Positions 9,094-17,023 of a stretch of DNA of 64,000 bases are shown one piece after another (position 1 is the stretch's first letter; every line of letters begins with the position of its first letter). Position numbers and translations under genes: made by a program. The DNA is taken from the NCBI RefSeq assembly GCF_040126305.1, contig NZ_CP149510.1:1623001-1687000 (forward strand), written 5' to 3'. The notes under the pieces are model-generated. The model was not told the origin of the DNA. It did no database searches and was given only the letters and a program-made list of their open reading frames with translations. The DNA is from Pararhizobium sp. A13. GTDB lineage: Bacteria; Pseudomonadota; Alphaproteobacteria; Rhizobiales; Rhizobiaceae.

Positions 9094-9657
9094 ATGGGCA
9101 AGGTTGTCGTCTGGAATCTGATGTCGCTCGACGGCTATTTCGAAGGCGCAAGGAAGTGGGACCTGGATTTCCACCAGCTTGTCTGGGGGCCGGAGCTGGA
9201 AACGTTGAGCAAGGAGCTCGGCAGCAAAGCCGAGGTGCTGGTTTTCGGCCGCGTGACCTATGAGGGCATGAAGGCCTACTGGACGACCACGGAGGATGAG
9301 ACCGAAATCAAGACCTTTATGAACGCGCTGCCGAAGATCGTTGGTTCGCGCACCCTGGAAACGGCGGACTGGAACAACAGCCGCGTCGTCACCGACGTCG
9401 CCGCCGAACTCACGCGGCTGAAACAGGCTTCGAACAAGAACATCTACATCTTCGGCAGTGCCGAGCTGGTCGCCTCGCTTTTGTCGGATGATGTGATCGA
9501 CGAGATCATGGTCTGCGTCGTGCCGGTTCTGCTCGGGCAGGGAACGCCGCTCTTCAAGCCCGCCGACGAGCGCACGTCGCTCAAGCTGCTTGAATCCCGG
9601 CCGCTGCAGTCCGGTGGCGTTATTCTGCGGTATGAGACGGAGAAGTCTGCGGCGTGA
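9094..9657 (+). CDS. Dihydrofolate reductase-family protein (RibD C-terminal domain type)
   Basis: A 187-residue protein of the RibD C-terminal/DHFR-like fold. It opens VVVWNLMSLDGYFEG, the standard strand and loop of this family, and later carries LVFGRVTYEGMKAYW and IYIFGSAELVASLL, the NADPH-binding parts. Members reduce pteridine- or pyrimidine-like substrates, and the physiological substrate of the short stand-alone forms is mostly unknown. I start at the ATG at 9094 because GGAGGAGG lies just upstream; a TTG at 9072 has no such site. No operon partner is evident. Confidence 0.85.
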   Translation: MGKVVVWNLMSLDGYFEGARKWDLDFHQLVWGPELETLSKELGSKAEVLVFGRVTYEGMKAYWTTTEDETEIKTFMNALPKIVGSRTLETADWNNSRVVTDVAAELTRLKQASNKNIYIFGSAELVASLLSDDVIDEIMVCVVPVLLGQGTPLFKPADERTSLKLLESRPLQSGGVILRYETEKSAA

Positions 9658-9728
9658 AAGGGGAAGGCGTTCTATTCGCCCCAATGTGCTGATTTTAAGT
9701 GGTCCTTAATGACTACAAGGAGGCGTGG

Positions 9729-9980
9729 ATGTCGACAGTCAGTCTGCGAGATGCAAAAGCCGGATTTTCAAACCTGGTGGATGAGGCGATCAAGGGTGAA
9801 CTCTTTACGATCACTCGACATGGAAAGCCCGTGGCGGCACTGGTCAGCATCGAGACTGCGGAGGCCGCGAAACGGGCGATGAAAAAAGGACGCCCGAATT
9901 TCGGCGAATATCTCATGACCTTCCCGGGTGGTGTCGAACTTGAGCGGAACGCGACGGGAATGCGGGAAGCGGACGTGTGA
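9729..9980 (+). CDS. Phd/YefM-type antitoxin
   Basis: An 83-residue antitoxin. The N-terminus (STVSLRDAKAGFSNLVDEA, then FTITRHGKPVAALVSIE) is the Phd/YefM DNA-binding fold that dimerises on its own promoter, and the C-terminal part should wrap the toxin. An AAGGAGG site (9717-9723) ends five bases before the ATG. Its last four bases overlap the GTG start of the PIN-domain toxin reading frame, the usual toxin-antitoxin arrangement. The partner toxin is frameshifted here, so the antitoxin may persist alone. Confidence 0.88.
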   Translation: MSTVSLRDAKAGFSNLVDEAIKGELFTITRHGKPVAALVSIETAEAAKRAMKKGRPNFGEYLMTFPGGVELERNATGMREADV

Positions 9981-10416
9981 GCGGCTATCTTCTCGATGCC
10001 AACGTCATTTCCAAATTTGCTCCGGATAGGCCCGCTCCGGCAGAAGAGTTGAAGGCATGGATGCGCGAGCAGGGTGCGGCGGACTTGCTGTACCTGTCCG
10101 CGATGACCCTTGCCGAAATCGAAAAAGGAATTCGCAGCCTTCAGCGGCCGGCTCCACCGAAAAAGCCAGCCGCCTTCGGCAATGGCTAGAGGGGATCATT
10201 GCATCCTGTGATGATCGCATCCTGCCGATGGATATCGCCGTCGCTCTTGCCGCGGGCGACATCGAGGACGAGGCAGCGGCCCAAGGCCGTCATCCCGGAT
10301 TGGGCGATGTCATCATTGCAGCGACAGCCAAATCGCGCGGCCTGACGGTGGTCACTGAAAACATACGGCATTTCGAGCCGCTTGGCGGGGCGGTCGAACG
10401 TCCCCTTGGATCTTGA
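9977..10416 (+). pseudogene. VapC-like PIN-domain toxin, frameshifted
   Basis: The first frame gives SGYLLDANVISKF and TLAEIEKGIRSLQR, which hold the first PIN acidic residues, and then runs into a stop at 10189. The second frame supplies the rest: GSTEKASRLRQWLEGI, then PGLGDVIIAATAKSRGL with the later acidic residue. The two match one continuous PIN ribonuclease of about 145 residues if one base is missing in the CGGCCGGC tract at 10145-10152. The GTG start overlaps the antitoxin stop. As read, the toxin is inactivated. A sequencing error at this GC-rich tract is the alternative. Confidence 0.8.
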
Positions 10417-10427
10417 AACGACAGACG

Positions 10428-11153
10428 TTATCCCAACAAATTTGCAAACTTCACCGAATAGATCCGGTCCCGCCCGAGCATATGGGCGACGAGGCTCTGG
10501 CGGTCGAACAGGCCGTGCATGGCCTGGTGGCGCAGGTCGAGACCGCCGGTGGTGACGCCGAAGGCTGGCATAATCAGGCGCCTGCCATCGGTGGCGAAAC
10601 AGGCGCGGCGGACCCGCTTTTCCCGCCGGGTGACGGTCGCTGCCGGATGGAGATGGCCGGCGATTTCGCCGGCCGGAGCATCCTTTGCCGGCTCATGGCG
10701 GAAGACGAGGCCGGCATAATGGAGCTCGTCGGCGGACGAGCCGGGCAGTCTGACGGTGCCGTCCGGATCGTGATTGCCGTTGATCCAGATCCATTCGCGG
10801 CCGCGCGCCATCGTCTCGATCATCTGGCGGAAAAGCTCCGGCATCAGGGCCGAGCCGACGCGGTCGTGGAAATTGTCGCCGAGGCTGATCACCATCTTCG
10901 GATTGTGGCGGCAGATAATGGCGTCGAGAATGCGCAGCGTCGCCAGCGTATCATAGGGTGGCAGCAGCATGCCGCGCCGGGCAAAGGCCGCGCCCTTTTC
11001 CAGATGCAGGTCGGAGACGACGAGAATGTCGAGGTCGGGCAGATAGAGCCCGCCGAGCGGGTCGCAGATCGCTGCCACGCCGTTGATCACGGTGCGGGCA
11101 GACAGCGCCGGATTGTCCGGCAGGGCGGCGATGGCGTGGGCTATGCGGTGCAT
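10428..11153 (-). CDS. pdeM: Ligase-associated DNA damage response endonuclease PdeM
   Basis: A metallophosphoesterase of about 241 residues with the canonical metal-binding blocks in order: DILVVSDLHLEKG, ISLGDNFHD, WINGNHD and IAGHLHPA. This matches PdeM, a nuclease-type phosphoesterase found with the Lhr-type helicase of bacterial DNA repair operons. I chose the ATG at 11153. An upstream TTG at 11216 overlaps the helicase stop and would add 21 residues of poor-quality sequence, so translational coupling from it cannot be excluded. It is the second gene of a two-gene operon; the ligase and exonuclease of the classical four-gene cluster are not here. Confidence 0.85.
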   Translation of the reverse strand: MHRIAHAIAALPDNPALSARTVINGVAAICDPLGGLYLPDLDILVVSDLHLEKGAAFARRGMLLPPYDTLATLRILDAIICRHNPKMVISLGDNFHDRVGSALMPELFRQMIETMARGREWIWINGNHDPDGTVRLPGSSADELHYAGLVFRHEPAKDAPAGEIAGHLHPAATVTRREKRVRRACFATDGRRLIMPAFGVTTGGLDLRHQAMHGLFDRQSLVAHMLGRDRIYSVKFANLLG

Positions 11154-11212
11154 GTGGTTCCGGCTTACAGTTGATTCAATGCCTTTCCAGGGGCTGCAGT
11201 GACCTTTGCGCG

Positions 11213-13753
11213 TCAACTGACGCGCGGCACTGTCGCCACCACCTCGCCAAACAGTTCGTCGGCGGCTTCGGCAAGCAGGAAATCCTGCGCGTCGCCGCCG
11301 ACCGCCTCCTTGCCGATTTCAAGCATGACCGGCACGGCCAGCGGCGAAATGCGATCCAGCGGGCGGTGGGTGATGTGGCCCTTGATTCGCGTCAGCATAT
11401 CGCCAAGCCGCTCGATTTCCAAAAGTCCGGTCGAGGCATCGTTGCGTGTCGCTTCGAGCAGGATGTGGTCTGGTTCGTGGCTGCGGAGAACGTCGTAGAT
11501 GAGATCGGCCGAAACTGTCACCTGCCGGCCGCTCTTTTCCTTGCCCGGATGGCGCTGGTCGATCAGTCCGGCGATGACCGCGCAGTTGCGGAAAGTGCGC
11601 TTCAGCAGGAAGCTTTCGTTCAGCCAGGCTTCAAGATCATCGCCGAGCATGTCCTCGTCGAACAGGTCCGCAAGCGACGGACGCTTCCGCCGGAAGGCCG
11701 CGCCGAGGTCCTCCAGTCCCCAGACAGCCAGCGAATAATCCGTGGCGACGAAGCCGAGTGGCTTCAGCCCGGCCCGGTCGAGCCGCCGCGTCAAGAGCAT
11801 GCCGAGCGTCTGGTGGGCAAGCCGCCCCTCGAAGGCATAGATCACCATGTAATGGCGGCTGCCGCGCGGGAAGGTCTCGATCAGCAGCTCGTCCTCCTTC
11901 GGCAGCATCGAGAATTCCTTCTGCAGCGACAGCCAGTCGCGCACCTGATCGGGAAGGCTGGCATGGCGAGCGGGATCGGCCAGCATCCTGCGGACCTGCT
12001 GGGCGAGATAGGTGGACAGCGGAAACTTGCCGCCGGCATACGAGGGCACCTTGGGATCGAGCGTATAGCCCTGAGACACCAGACATTCGTTTTCGCGGAT
12101 GCCTTCGAAGCGCAGCACCTTGCCGGAAAACAGGAAGGTGTCGCCGGGCGACAGCATTTCGAGAAAATATTCCTCCACCTTGCCGAGCGGCATGCCACCG
12201 CGCCCGAGCGAGCCGCGGGCGTTGCGCTTGACCATGCGCACGTTCAGCATCGGCGATTCAATGATGGTGCCGACATTGAGGCGGTATTGCTGGGCGATCA
12301 GCGGATTCGACACCCGCCACAGGCCTTCCTTGGTTTTGCGGATCTTGGCGTAGCGTTCGTAGCTGCGCAGCGCATAACCGCCGGTCGCGACGAAATCGAC
12401 GATGCGCTCGAAGGTCTCCCAGGTGAGATCGGCATAGGGCGAGGCGCTGGTGATTTCGGTATAGAGCGCGAGCGGATCGAACGGCGCAGCGCAGGCCATG
12501 CCGAGCACGTGCTGGGCGAGCACGTCGAGCGCCCCCTTGCCGACCGGCGGGGTGTCCTGCGCGCCGATGTAATTGGCGTCGAGGGCGGCCTGGCACTCCA
12601 TCACCTCGAAACGGTTGGCCGGCACCAGGATGGCGCGGCTCGGCTCGTCCATGCGGTGGTTGGCGCGGCCGATGCGCTGGGCAAGGCGCGAGGCGCCCTT
12701 CGGCGCGCCGACATGGATGACCATGTCGACATCACCCCAATCGATACCGAGATCGAGCGTCGAGGTGGCGACGACGGCGCGTAACCGGTTTTCCGACATC
12801 GCCGCCTCGACCTTGCGCCGCTGGGCGACGTCGAGCGAGCCGTGATGGAGCGCGATCGGCAGGTTGTCGTCGTTGATCGTCCAGAGTTCCTGGAACACCC
12901 GCTCCGCCTGGCTGCGGGTGTTGACGAAAAGCAGCGTGGTCTTCTGTTCGCCGATCGCCCGGTAGATGTCGCCGATGGCATAGGCTGCGGAATGGCCGGC
13001 CCAGGGAACATGCTCCTCGGTGCGCAGGATCGAAATCTGCGGCCGCGCGCCGCCCGTCACCGTGATCAGCCCGGCGTGATTGTTTTCGCCCGCTTTCTGG
13101 GGGCTAAGCCACCGCTGCAGGTCCATCGGCTCGGCGACAGTGGCCGACAGGCCGATCGCCTGCAGGCCGGGCGCGAGCTTTCTGAGGCGCGCTAGGCCAA
13201 GCGACAGGAGATGGCCGCGCTTGGAGGTGACGAGCGAATGCAACTCGTCGAGCACCACATATTTCAGGTCCCTGAAGAAACGCTCGGCCTCGCCATTGGC
13301 AAGCAGCAGCGCCACCTGCTCTGGGGTCGTCAGGAGAATATCGGGCGGGTTGAGCTTCTGGCGCTGGCGCTTGGCCGCTGGCGTGTCGCCGGTGCGGTTT
13401 TCGATGCGCACCGGCAGTCCCATTTCGCCGACCGGTTTCATCAGGTTGCGCTCGATATCAACGGCAAGCGCCTTCAAGGGCGAGATGTAGAGCGTGTGGA
13501 TGCCGGCGAACGCCGAGCCCGGCGGGATTTTCCCGCGCCCGGTGAGTGAAACCAATGATGGAAGAAATCCGGCGAGCGTCTTGCCCGCCCCGGTCGGTGC
13601 GATCAGAAGCATGCTTTCGCCGTCCCCAACACGGGTAAGCAGTTCCAGCTGATGCGCGCGCGGCTGCCAGCCCTTGTCCGCGAACCAGCGCAGAAAGGGT
13701 GGGGGAAGGGAGAGAGAGGTTTTTGCGCGCGCGGCGGAATCGATCTGGTTCAC
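11213..13753 (-). CDS. Ligase-associated DEXH-box helicase (Lhr-type)
   Basis: An 846-residue superfamily 2 DNA helicase. Walker A is APTGAGKT (about residues 53-59), the DEXH box is VVLDELHSL (about 170), motif III-type SATVAEPM follows, and motif VI is QRIGRANHRMDEPSRAI. The C-terminal third is the Lhr-associated domain. Such helicases translocate 3' to 5' on single-stranded DNA and unwind duplexes in repair. The start is a GTG at 13753 (MNQIDSAARAK). It precedes pdeM on the same strand with almost no gap, which supports a joint repair function. Confidence 0.88.
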   Translation of the reverse strand: MNQIDSAARAKTSLSLPPPFLRWFADKGWQPRAHQLELLTRVGDGESMLLIAPTGAGKTLAGFLPSLVSLTGRGKIPPGSAFAGIHTLYISPLKALAVDIERNLMKPVGEMGLPVRIENRTGDTPAAKRQRQKLNPPDILLTTPEQVALLLANGEAERFFRDLKYVVLDELHSLVTSKRGHLLSLGLARLRKLAPGLQAIGLSATVAEPMDLQRWLSPQKAGENNHAGLITVTGGARPQISILRTEEHVPWAGHSAAYAIGDIYRAIGEQKTTLLFVNTRSQAERVFQELWTINDDNLPIALHHGSLDVAQRRKVEAAMSENRLRAVVATSTLDLGIDWGDVDMVIHVGAPKGASRLAQRIGRANHRMDEPSRAILVPANRFEVMECQAALDANYIGAQDTPPVGKGALDVLAQHVLGMACAAPFDPLALYTEITSASPYADLTWETFERIVDFVATGGYALRSYERYAKIRKTKEGLWRVSNPLIAQQYRLNVGTIIESPMLNVRMVKRNARGSLGRGGMPLGKVEEYFLEMLSPGDTFLFSGKVLRFEGIRENECLVSQGYTLDPKVPSYAGGKFPLSTYLAQQVRRMLADPARHASLPDQVRDWLSLQKEFSMLPKEDELLIETFPRGSRHYMVIYAFEGRLAHQTLGMLLTRRLDRAGLKPLGFVATDYSLAVWGLEDLGAAFRRKRPSLADLFDEDMLGDDLEAWLNESFLLKRTFRNCAVIAGLIDQRHPGKEKSGRQVTVSADLIYDVLRSHEPDHILLEATRNDASTGLLEIERLGDMLTRIKGHITHRPLDRISPLAVPVMLEIGKEAVGGDAQDFLLAEAADELFGEVVATVPRVS

Positions 13754-13941
13754 GCGAACAAATGTAGATCAAATACGCTGGATTTGAAGAGTGCGGTTTG
13801 CAAGGTCGAAACTCGGGCGAGCCGGAATGGCGATCGTGCCGCAAGTCCAGAATTTTCGACCTTCGAGGGAACACTTCCGCTCTGGCTGCATTGGTACATT
13901 CATGTCAAAATCGAGGAGCCGAACTCAAGAAGGAGAGGGGC

Positions 13942-14145
13942 ATGCTATTGTCAGAACCTGGTGAAACCGTCATCCCGCCCGACGAGCATATTTTGACAGT
14001 GCAGGAGGCACTCGAGCCGCTCTATCAGAAGCTCGAACAGGAAGTGGAAACTAAGCTGGTGGCAGCAGCCGTCGACGCGGGCTGGTCTCCCTATGACGCG
14101 TTGAATGCCATTGACCAGCTGAAAAAGCATGACGGTTTGCAATGA
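13942..14145 (+). CDS. Small acidic conserved hypothetical protein
   Basis: A 67-residue protein starting at an ATG with AGGAGAGGGG immediately upstream, which is why I prefer it over a longer reading of the same frame. The sequence is helical and acidic (LEPLYQKLEQEVETKLVAAA, then SPYDALNAIDQLKK), with no signal peptide or membrane helix. I do not recognise a named family. It stands between the divergent helicase operon and the convergent YitT gene. Confidence 0.65.
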   Translation: MLLSEPGETVIPPDEHILTVQEALEPLYQKLEQEVETKLVAAAVDAGWSPYDALNAIDQLKKHDGLQ

Positions 14146-14181
14146 CGCCGACCGAACGGCTGAAGATCGGTTGGAACGCCC

Positions 14182-14826
14182 TCACATCGCAATATACCGA
14201 TCCTTGCGATGGTTCACCGCCAGCGTGATGTTCATCACCAATGCGCCGGCGATCGAGCAGGCGATGATATAGGGGCTGGCGAGGAAGACGGAGCAGGCGA
14301 CGATGGCGCAGTCGAAGCCGAGTTGGATGAAGCCGGCGCGCCAGCCGAAGCGATCCTGGAGATAGAGCGCCAGAATGCCGATGCCGCCAAGGCTGGCGCG
14401 GTGGCGGAAGAGCGCCAGCAGCCCCGCACCAATGACGAGGCCGCCGAACAACGCCCCAACGAGCGGATCGACATGGGTCAGCCCCAGCGCATGCGGGACG
14501 ACCTCCGACAGGGTCGCTGTGATGGCGACAGCACTGAACGTCTTCAGCATGAAGGCAAGGCCCATGCGGCGGAAGGCGAGATAGTAGAAGGGCAGGTTCA
14601 CGGCGAAAAAGCAGGCTCCGAAGCTGAAGCCCGTCGCATAGTGAATGAGAAAGGCGATGCCCGGCGCGCCCCCGGTCAGCAAGCCGGCGCTGGACAATAG
14701 CGTGATGCCGAGCACGGCAAGCATGCTGCCGGAGATGACGCCCTGCACGTCGTCGACCAGCGAATGACGCTCGGCGCTCGAGGCCATCAGTGCCGCGAAG
14801 GCGGATTTCGTTGGTGTTGCCATCAT
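14182..14826 (-). CDS. YitT-family membrane protein (first copy)
   Basis: A 214-residue inner-membrane protein with five or six hydrophobic spans, matching the YitT/DUF161 family (GVISGSMLAVLGITLLSSAG, then the signature LFRHRASLGGIGILALYLQ). Function in the family is not established; a transport role is usually assumed. A close paralogue lies at 16185-16817, and the two share the central RHRASLGG(I/V)GIL block and the ending NHR-x-DRYIA. It is transcribed divergently from the Rrf2 regulator, whose operator could also control it. Confidence 0.85.
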   Translation of the reverse strand: MMATPTKSAFAALMASSAERHSLVDDVQGVISGSMLAVLGITLLSSAGLLTGGAPGIAFLIHYATGFSFGACFFAVNLPFYYLAFRRMGLAFMLKTFSAVAITATLSEVVPHALGLTHVDPLVGALFGGLVIGAGLLALFRHRASLGGIGILALYLQDRFGWRAGFIQLGFDCAIVACSVFLASPYIIACSIAGALVMNITLAVNHRKDRYIAM

Positions 14827-14910
14827 TGTCGCCGTGTCCCGTACCCTTTTGGAAATCCCCTTCTATCGCCCGGTTTGCCGAACGCAAGCGCAGAGGTCGG
14901 ATTTTGCCGG

Positions 14911-14950
14911 TTGACAGTCGTGATAATCATGGATATAAATTATCCACGAT
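14911..14950 (+). promoter_or_regulatory. Promoter with an Rrf2-type operator over the -10
   Basis: TTGACA (14911-14916) and TATAAA (14934-14939) are separated by 17 bases, a near-consensus housekeeping promoter for the Rrf2 gene at 14968. An inverted repeat with 9 of 10 matching positions, ATCATGGATA (14926-14935) and TATCCACGAT (14941-14950), covers the -10. The layout predicts repression of this promoter, most simply by the Rrf2 protein itself. Confidence 0.75.
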
Positions 14951-14967
14951 ATGGCGAGGAGAGAGCA

Positions 14968-15468
14968 GTGAAACTGGGTGAGGGTGTCGAGCAGGCCATT
15001 CACAGTGTTGCGATGCTGTCGGGTCTTTCCGGGGGTGGCGTGCTCTCGGCGGCGGCGATCGCCGAGTTTCATGGCGTTTCGACCAGCTATCTCCTGAAGC
15101 ATCTGCAGGCCCTGTCGGGCGCCGGCATTCTCGATACGGTGCCAGGCCCGAAGGGCGGATACCGGCTGGCAAGGAAGCCGGCCGACATCACGCTTCTCGA
15201 CATCGTCCTTGCCGTCGAAGGCCCGGCACCGGCTTTCCGCTGCGGCGAAATCCGCCAGCGTGGGCCGAACCCGCTGCCGAGCCGGTATTTCGCCAAGCCC
15301 TGCGGCATCAACGCCGTCATGCTGAAAGCCGAGCAGGTCTACCGGGCGGAGCTGGCAAAGACCACGATTGCCGATCTCGGACGCGCTTTGGCCGAGATCG
15401 ATGACGGCGGGATCGCAGCCAGGGGCTGCGCCTTCCTTGAAATCCATGAACGCAAAACGGCTCGCTGA
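14968..15468 (+). CDS. Rrf2-family transcriptional regulator (redox/NO-type)
   Basis: A 166-residue Rrf2 protein. The N-terminal winged helix (MKLGEGVEQAIHSVAMLSGL, then GVSTSYLLKHLQALSGAGIL) ends in the wing PGPKGGYRLA. The C-terminal part has only scattered cysteines (FRCGEIRQ, KPCGIN, RGCAF), so an iron-sulfur or thiol switch is possible but not of the standard CX5CX7C spacing. I chose the GTG start because GAGGAGAGAG lies upstream and M-K-L is the usual Rrf2 opening. It is followed after 22 bases by an AhpD-like gene and probably controls it and itself. Confidence 0.85.
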   Translation: MKLGEGVEQAIHSVAMLSGLSGGGVLSAAAIAEFHGVSTSYLLKHLQALSGAGILDTVPGPKGGYRLARKPADITLLDIVLAVEGPAPAFRCGEIRQRGPNPLPSRYFAKPCGINAVMLKAEQVYRAELAKTTIADLGRALAEIDDGGIAARGCAFLEIHERKTAR

Positions 15469-15490
15469 GCCACCACAAAGGAGAAGACCG

Positions 15491-15952
15491 ATGCAAACTC
15501 GTCTCGATATGACCAAAGCCTCGCCGGAAGCCTTCAAGGCCGTGTTCGCACTCGAAAATTTCGTGCAGAACTCCGGGCTGGAGCGCCGCTTCATCCACCT
15601 GATCAAGCTGCGCGCGTCTCAGATCAACGGCTGCGCCTACTGCGTCGACATGCACGTCAAGGAATCGCGTCATGACGGTCTCAGCGAACAGTGGATCAAC
15701 CTGATGTGCGTCTGGCGGGAATCGCCGGTTTACGACGCCCGCGAACGGGCTCTGCTCGGCTGGGTCGACGCGGTGACCAACATTGCCCAAACAGGCGCTC
15801 CCGATGACGCCTATGAAGCGCTGCAGGCGCATTTCTCGAGCGAGGAGATCGCCAAGATCACCGTCGCGATCGGTACTATCAACGTCTGGAACCGGATCGC
15901 TGTCGGTTTCCGCTCGCAGCATCCGATCGACAAGCCGGCAAAGGCTGCCTGA
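15491..15952 (+). CDS. AhpD-like carboxymuconolactone decarboxylase-family protein
   Basis: A 153-residue alkylhydroperoxidase-fold protein. The redox motif GCAYCVDMH (CXXCXXXH) is intact, which supports a thiol-based peroxidase or reductase role rather than a decarboxylase. AAAGGAGAAG precedes the ATG at 15491. It is the second gene of the Rrf2 unit, so the expected trigger is oxidative or nitrosative stress. Family members of this length (PF02627) are frequent next to Rrf2 or LysR genes. The true substrate is not known. Confidence 0.88.
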   Translation: MQTRLDMTKASPEAFKAVFALENFVQNSGLERRFIHLIKLRASQINGCAYCVDMHVKESRHDGLSEQWINLMCVWRESPVYDARERALLGWVDAVTNIAQTGAPDDAYEALQAHFSSEEIAKITVAIGTINVWNRIAVGFRSQHPIDKPAKAA

Positions 15953-16063
15953 TCAGCAACACAGTTACGGCGCTGCGCATTCGCAACAGGTGCAGCGCCG
16001 GAGAGCGGGAACGGGTTCGTTGCTTGTCCCGCTCTCGCTTCATTGCGGATTGCGAAGAGGTCG

Positions 16064-16138
16064 GATGAGGGGGCAGCCGGTGCCACCCTTGGCAAAAGCG
16101 GCGCAATCCTTGACGAATGCGCCTTTGGCCCCCTCATC
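16064..16138. repeat. Palindromic intergenic repeat (RIME-related)
   Basis: Perfect 11-bp arms GATGAGGGGGC (16064-16074) and GCCCCCTCATC (16128-16138) flank about 53 bases that contain smaller hairpins. The arms match the inner arms of the element at 171-313 and the GATGAGGGG of the one at 45428-45562. It lies between the convergent AhpD and second YitT genes. Confidence 0.7.
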
Positions 16139-16184
16139 ACCTTGCTTTGCGCGCGACGTCTCCTCCGCCCGGAGGACGTGCGTT

Positions 16185-16817
16185 TCACAAGGCGATATAA
16201 CGATCGGCGCGGTGGTTGATGGTCAAAAAAAGATTGAGCACGACGGCGCCGAGCACCGAATAGAACACGACCGGCGGCGTTGTGACGAAGAAGGCGGCTG
16301 CCAGCACGCAGAGATCGATGGCAAGCTGGACGAGACCGGCGCGGATGCCGAAACGCTCCTGCATGTAGATGCCGAGAATGCCGACGCCGCCGAGGCTGGC
16401 GCGATGGCGGTAGAGCGCTAGCACGCCGAAACCGAGCAACAGGCCGCCGAGAAGTGCTGCCCAGGCCGGATGGATGCTGGCGATCTGCAGCACCTGGCTC
16501 TGGACATTGGTGAGCAGCGAGGTGATGCCGATGGCGATGAAGGTCTTCAGGGTGAATGTTATGCCAAGGCGCTTCCACGACAGGTAGAAGAACGGCAGGT
16601 TGAGCAGGAAGAAGGCGAGGCCGAAATTGATGCCCAGCGCATAATGCAGGAGGAAGGCGACACCGGCGGTGCTGCCGGTCAGAAGGCCGGCGCTGGCGAT
16701 CACATAGAGGCCAAGTGCTGCCACGAGGCTGCCGGAGAAGATGCCCTGCATATCCTCGATCGGCGTGTGGCGCGTTGCACTGGTGTTCCAGAAACCAAGG
16801 GCATTGATAAAGCTCAT
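16185..16817 (-). CDS. YitT-family membrane protein (second copy)
   Basis: A 210-residue paralogue of the protein at 14182-14826, with the same run of hydrophobic helices and the shared blocks GIFSGSLVAALGLYVIASAG and LYRHRASLGGVGIL. The reading frame continues upstream, but the ATG at 16817 (MSFINALGFWNTS) begins the part that aligns with the first copy, and GGAGATCGC precedes it. The two copies flank the Rrf2-AhpD pair on the opposite strand. Function is not established. Confidence 0.82.
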   Translation of the reverse strand: MSFINALGFWNTSATRHTPIEDMQGIFSGSLVAALGLYVIASAGLLTGSTAGVAFLLHYALGINFGLAFFLLNLPFFYLSWKRLGITFTLKTFIAIGITSLLTNVQSQVLQIASIHPAWAALLGGLLLGFGVLALYRHRASLGGVGILGIYMQERFGIRAGLVQLAIDLCVLAAAFFVTTPPVVFYSVLGAVVLNLFLTINHRADRYIAL

Positions 16818-17023
16818 GGCGCGATCTCCGAAGGTCGCAAAAGATATGCGCCCGGGCGGGTCCGGACGGCGATGATGGGAATGAATGAAGTACGAGCGCG
16901 CCGGCGGTCTTTTCGAAAGCAGCGCTTGTGTGCAATGCAGCAATTATCGGCATTTGTGCCGTCTCGATCAAGTGAAATATGTAAGCAATGCTGACCTATT
17001 TCAACTTCGCAAGAAAAATTCGT

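Noticed and set aside
11171..12784. A 537-codon frame antisense to the helicase gene
   Set aside because: The helicase motifs on the other strand are complete. The antisense translation shows no domain.
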